Positions 63,041-63,230 of a stretch of 63,230 nt of DNA are shown piece by piece (positions within the stretch are counted from its first letter, which is position 1; every line of letters begins with the position of its first letter). The notes under the pieces are model-generated. The model had not been told where the DNA came from, did no database searches, and worked only from the letters and a program-made list of their open reading frames with translations. Source of the DNA: Vibrio sonorensis. Its GTDB lineage: Bacteria > Pseudomonadota > Gammaproteobacteria > Enterobacterales > Vibrionaceae. A program made the position numbers and the translations under genes. The stretch covers positions 1 to 63,230 of the forward strand of contig NZ_LJJE01000031.1 in the NCBI RefSeq assembly GCF_001854765.1, given 5' to 3'.

Positions 63041-63078
63041 TGGAGACAGAAACACTAACACCATTCTGTCTCCAATTT
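63041..63078 (+). terminator. Probable terminator at the right end
   Basis: A perfect 11-bp stem (TGGAGACAGAA / TTCTGTCTCCA) with a 12-base loop, 13 bases after the preceding stop; only a short ATTT tract follows. The remaining 150 bases show no gene. Confidence 0.6.
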
Positions 63079-63230
63079 CGTTAAAATTGATTAGATTTCA
63101 GGTGATAGTGGTACAGTTGTATAAGCAACTAATTGTTAATTGTATTTTCTCTACTGACGAAACTACTATTATGATAGAAGTTAAGATGAATGCTGCTATC
63201 AAACAATAAAAACGAAAGTCTCTCTTTAAG

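Overview
The window reads as one chromosomal stretch of a Vibrio-like gammaproteobacterium. The housekeeping proteins are clearly gammaproteobacterial. Gene order follows the enterobacterial map in blocks (rlmI..acyP-tusE-yccA; letA-letB-rsmF and proQ-prc around msrC; pepN..pyrD-zapC..rlmKL..uup..rmf-fabA-lonH-matP). Genes usual in Vibrionaceae are woven in: the large NAD-glutamate dehydrogenase, DUF2835, DUF3466, DUF3634 and an Aap-type amino-acid ABC transporter. No rRNA, tRNA, insertion sequence or CRISPR array was seen.

Layout. 1-6.3 kb: the 3' part of a giant type I-secreted adhesin, entering from outside the window. 6.4-10.6 kb: RlmI, a chemoreceptor, acylphosphatase, TusE and YccA. 10.8-15.1 kb: aapJQMP, a polar amino-acid importer whose binding protein carries a lipobox and a short heptad coiled coil. 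15.5-21.3 kb: a precorrin-2 dehydrogenase with a decayed methyltransferase tail, YajQ, the AroH-type DAHP synthase, a DUF4442 thioesterase-like protein, an unrecognised membrane protein and a CvfB/YitL S1-domain protein. 21.5-28.8 kb (minus strand): an ABC exporter followed by letA, letB and rsmF, which looks like an envelope-lipid transport cluster. 28.9-32.9 kb: MsrC, ProQ, Prc and a secreted protein of unknown function. 33-52.7 kb: PepN, DUF2835, NAD-GDH, PyrD, ZapC, RlmKL, a glutaredoxin-like protein, Uup, DUF3466, RMF, FabA, a Lon-like protease, MatP and DUF3634, i.e. translation, cell division and Ter organisation in conserved order.

52.9-63.2 kb is more accessory: an HDOD protein, a divergent LysR/hydrolase pair with a clear operator, a receiver-EAL phosphodiesterase, two GNAT acetyltransferases, a cold-shock protein, a DinB-family protein, orphan small ORFs, a NERD-domain gene broken by one in-frame amber codon, and a phage-type DUF3653-like gene at the edge. 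Intergenic spacers are longer here and hold several strong inverted repeats.

The regulatory signals I find most convincing are a FabR-like palindrome between fabA and lonH, a one-mismatch matS site just downstream of the matP -10 box (possible autoregulation), a perfect 19-bp LysR-type palindrome at the expected distance from the hydrolase promoter, a CRP-like site before the siroheme gene, and an isolated TTGGT-ATAG-ACCAA operator in the zapC-rlmKL spacer. I do not see a complete, obviously new multi-gene system. The best leads are the lipoprotein/coiled-coil AapJ, the ABC-letAB cluster, the matP site and the poorly characterised 57.4-63.2 kb segment.
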